Assembly: GCF_013362045.1 (NCBI RefSeq)
Contig: NZ_JABFWW010000053.1
Coordinates: 1 to 34,607 of the forward strand
Reading direction: 5' to 3'
DNA length: 34,607 bases
From: Frateuria sp.
GTDB taxonomy: Bacteria > Pseudomonadota > Gammaproteobacteria > Xanthomonadales > Rhodanobacteraceae
Below the pieces are notes generated by a model. The model made no database searches. It was not told the DNA's origin and saw only the letters and a program-made list of their open reading frames with translations. Shown piece by piece: positions 33,928 through 34,607 of this stretch. Made by a program: the position numbers and the translations under genes. Each line of letters starts with the position of its first letter. The first letter of the stretch is position 1.

Positions 33928-34482
33928 TCATTCGGACTTCAGCGCATAGATGGCCGGAAGGTTGCGGCCCTGCTCGTAGTAGTCCATGCCGTAGCCGAAC
34001 ACGTAGCGGTCGGGCAATTCCACGCCATTGAAGTCGGAGGCGATGCCGGCCACGCAGCGGTCGTGCAGCTTGCGGCAGAGGCTGGCGATCAGCACGCGCT
34101 TCGCGCCACGCTTCATGCAGTCGTCCCGCACCGCCTTGAGCGTATGCCCCTCGTCCAGGATGTCGTCGACCAGCAGCACGGTGCGTCCGGCCAGCGGTAC
34201 CTGCGGCTCGCGCAGCCAGCACAGGTCGCTGCCGGCGGTGGCGCCGCGGTAGCGGGTAGCGTGCACGTAGTCGAACTCCAGGTCGGTGCGGATCGACAGC
34301 GCCAGCTGCCCGGCGAACATCAGCGCGCCGTTCATCACGGTCAGGAACACCGCCCGCTCGCCCTCCAGGGCAGCGTCGATGCGCCGGCCCAGGTCGGCGA
34401 TCACGGTGTCCAGCTCGGCGCGCTCGAACAGCACCTCGGCGTGGGCCAGCGCCTGCGCCAGCGGGAGAAGCGGTGTGCTCAT
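33928..34482 (-). CDS. hpt: Hypoxanthine-guanine phosphoribosyltransferase
   Basis: FLTVMNGALMFAGQLAL, VLLVDDILDEGHTLKAV (PRPP motif), MDYYEQGRNLPAIYAL. Confidence 0.92.
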   Translation of the reverse strand: MSTPLLPLAQALAHAEVLFERAELDTVIADLGRRIDAALEGERAVFLTVMNGALMFAGQLALSIRTDLEFDYVHATRYRGATAGSDLCWLREPQVPLAGRTVLLVDDILDEGHTLKAVRDDCMKRGAKRVLIASLCRKLHDRCVAGIASDFNGVELPDRYVFGYGMDYYEQGRNLPAIYALKSE

Positions 34483-34607
34483 GGGGTTCCTTCGGTTTCG
34501 TCCAATGCAGTGATGCGCGCGATGAAGCGGTCGCGCTGGGGATTGTCCAGCAGGCCTTCCCAGGTCGCGCCGATGGCGCCGCGCAGCGGGGCGAGGCGCT
34601 CCATTGC
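34479..34607 (-). CDS. nagZ: C-terminal fragment of probable beta-N-acetylhexosaminidase (NagZ); 5' part outside window
   Basis: Reverse-strand translation AMERLAPLRGAIGATWEGLLDNPQRDRFIARITALDETEGTP*; TGA overlaps the hpt ATG. Assignment rests on tail similarity and remembered synteny. Confidence 0.5.
   Translation of the reverse strand, partial: AMERLAPLRGAIGATWEGLLDNPQRDRFIARITALDETEGTP

Overview
The window is a GC-rich gammaproteobacterial chromosome segment. Gene order and protein types suggest Xanthomonadales/Rhodanobacteraceae, which is inference. It is mostly housekeeping genes: tRNA-Leu(GAG), secG, tpiA, glmM, folP, orn, sbcB, ligA, epmA, rnk, nhaD-like and CPA2 antiporters, tRNA-Ser(UGA), serS, rarA, lolA, ftsK, ald, trxB, csp, an MTA/MTI phosphorylase, hpt and the 3' end of a nagZ-like gene. 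No phage, integrase, CRISPR array or classical transposase is visible. The most unusual locus is 10818-12395. There, a DUF559 (restriction-endonuclease-like) gene sits between two modules of inverted GC-rich repeats, each bounded by AAAGGCCT/AGGCCTTT. It reads in frame, through a linker encoded by the repeat, into the EF-P lysyltransferase gene epmA, whose own start codon appears to be gone. This looks like a repeat-associated nuclease cassette that landed between ligA and epmA and produced a gene fusion. Secondary points: a three-gene accessory insertion (SDR plus two 2OG-oxygenase-like genes) splitting the glmM-tpiA-secG-leu-tRNA neighbourhood, a TPR-2OG oxygenase between ftsK and lolA, a phosphorylase with an Asp-to-Asn change in its purine site paired with hpt, and strong leader hairpins, notably upstream of rnk.
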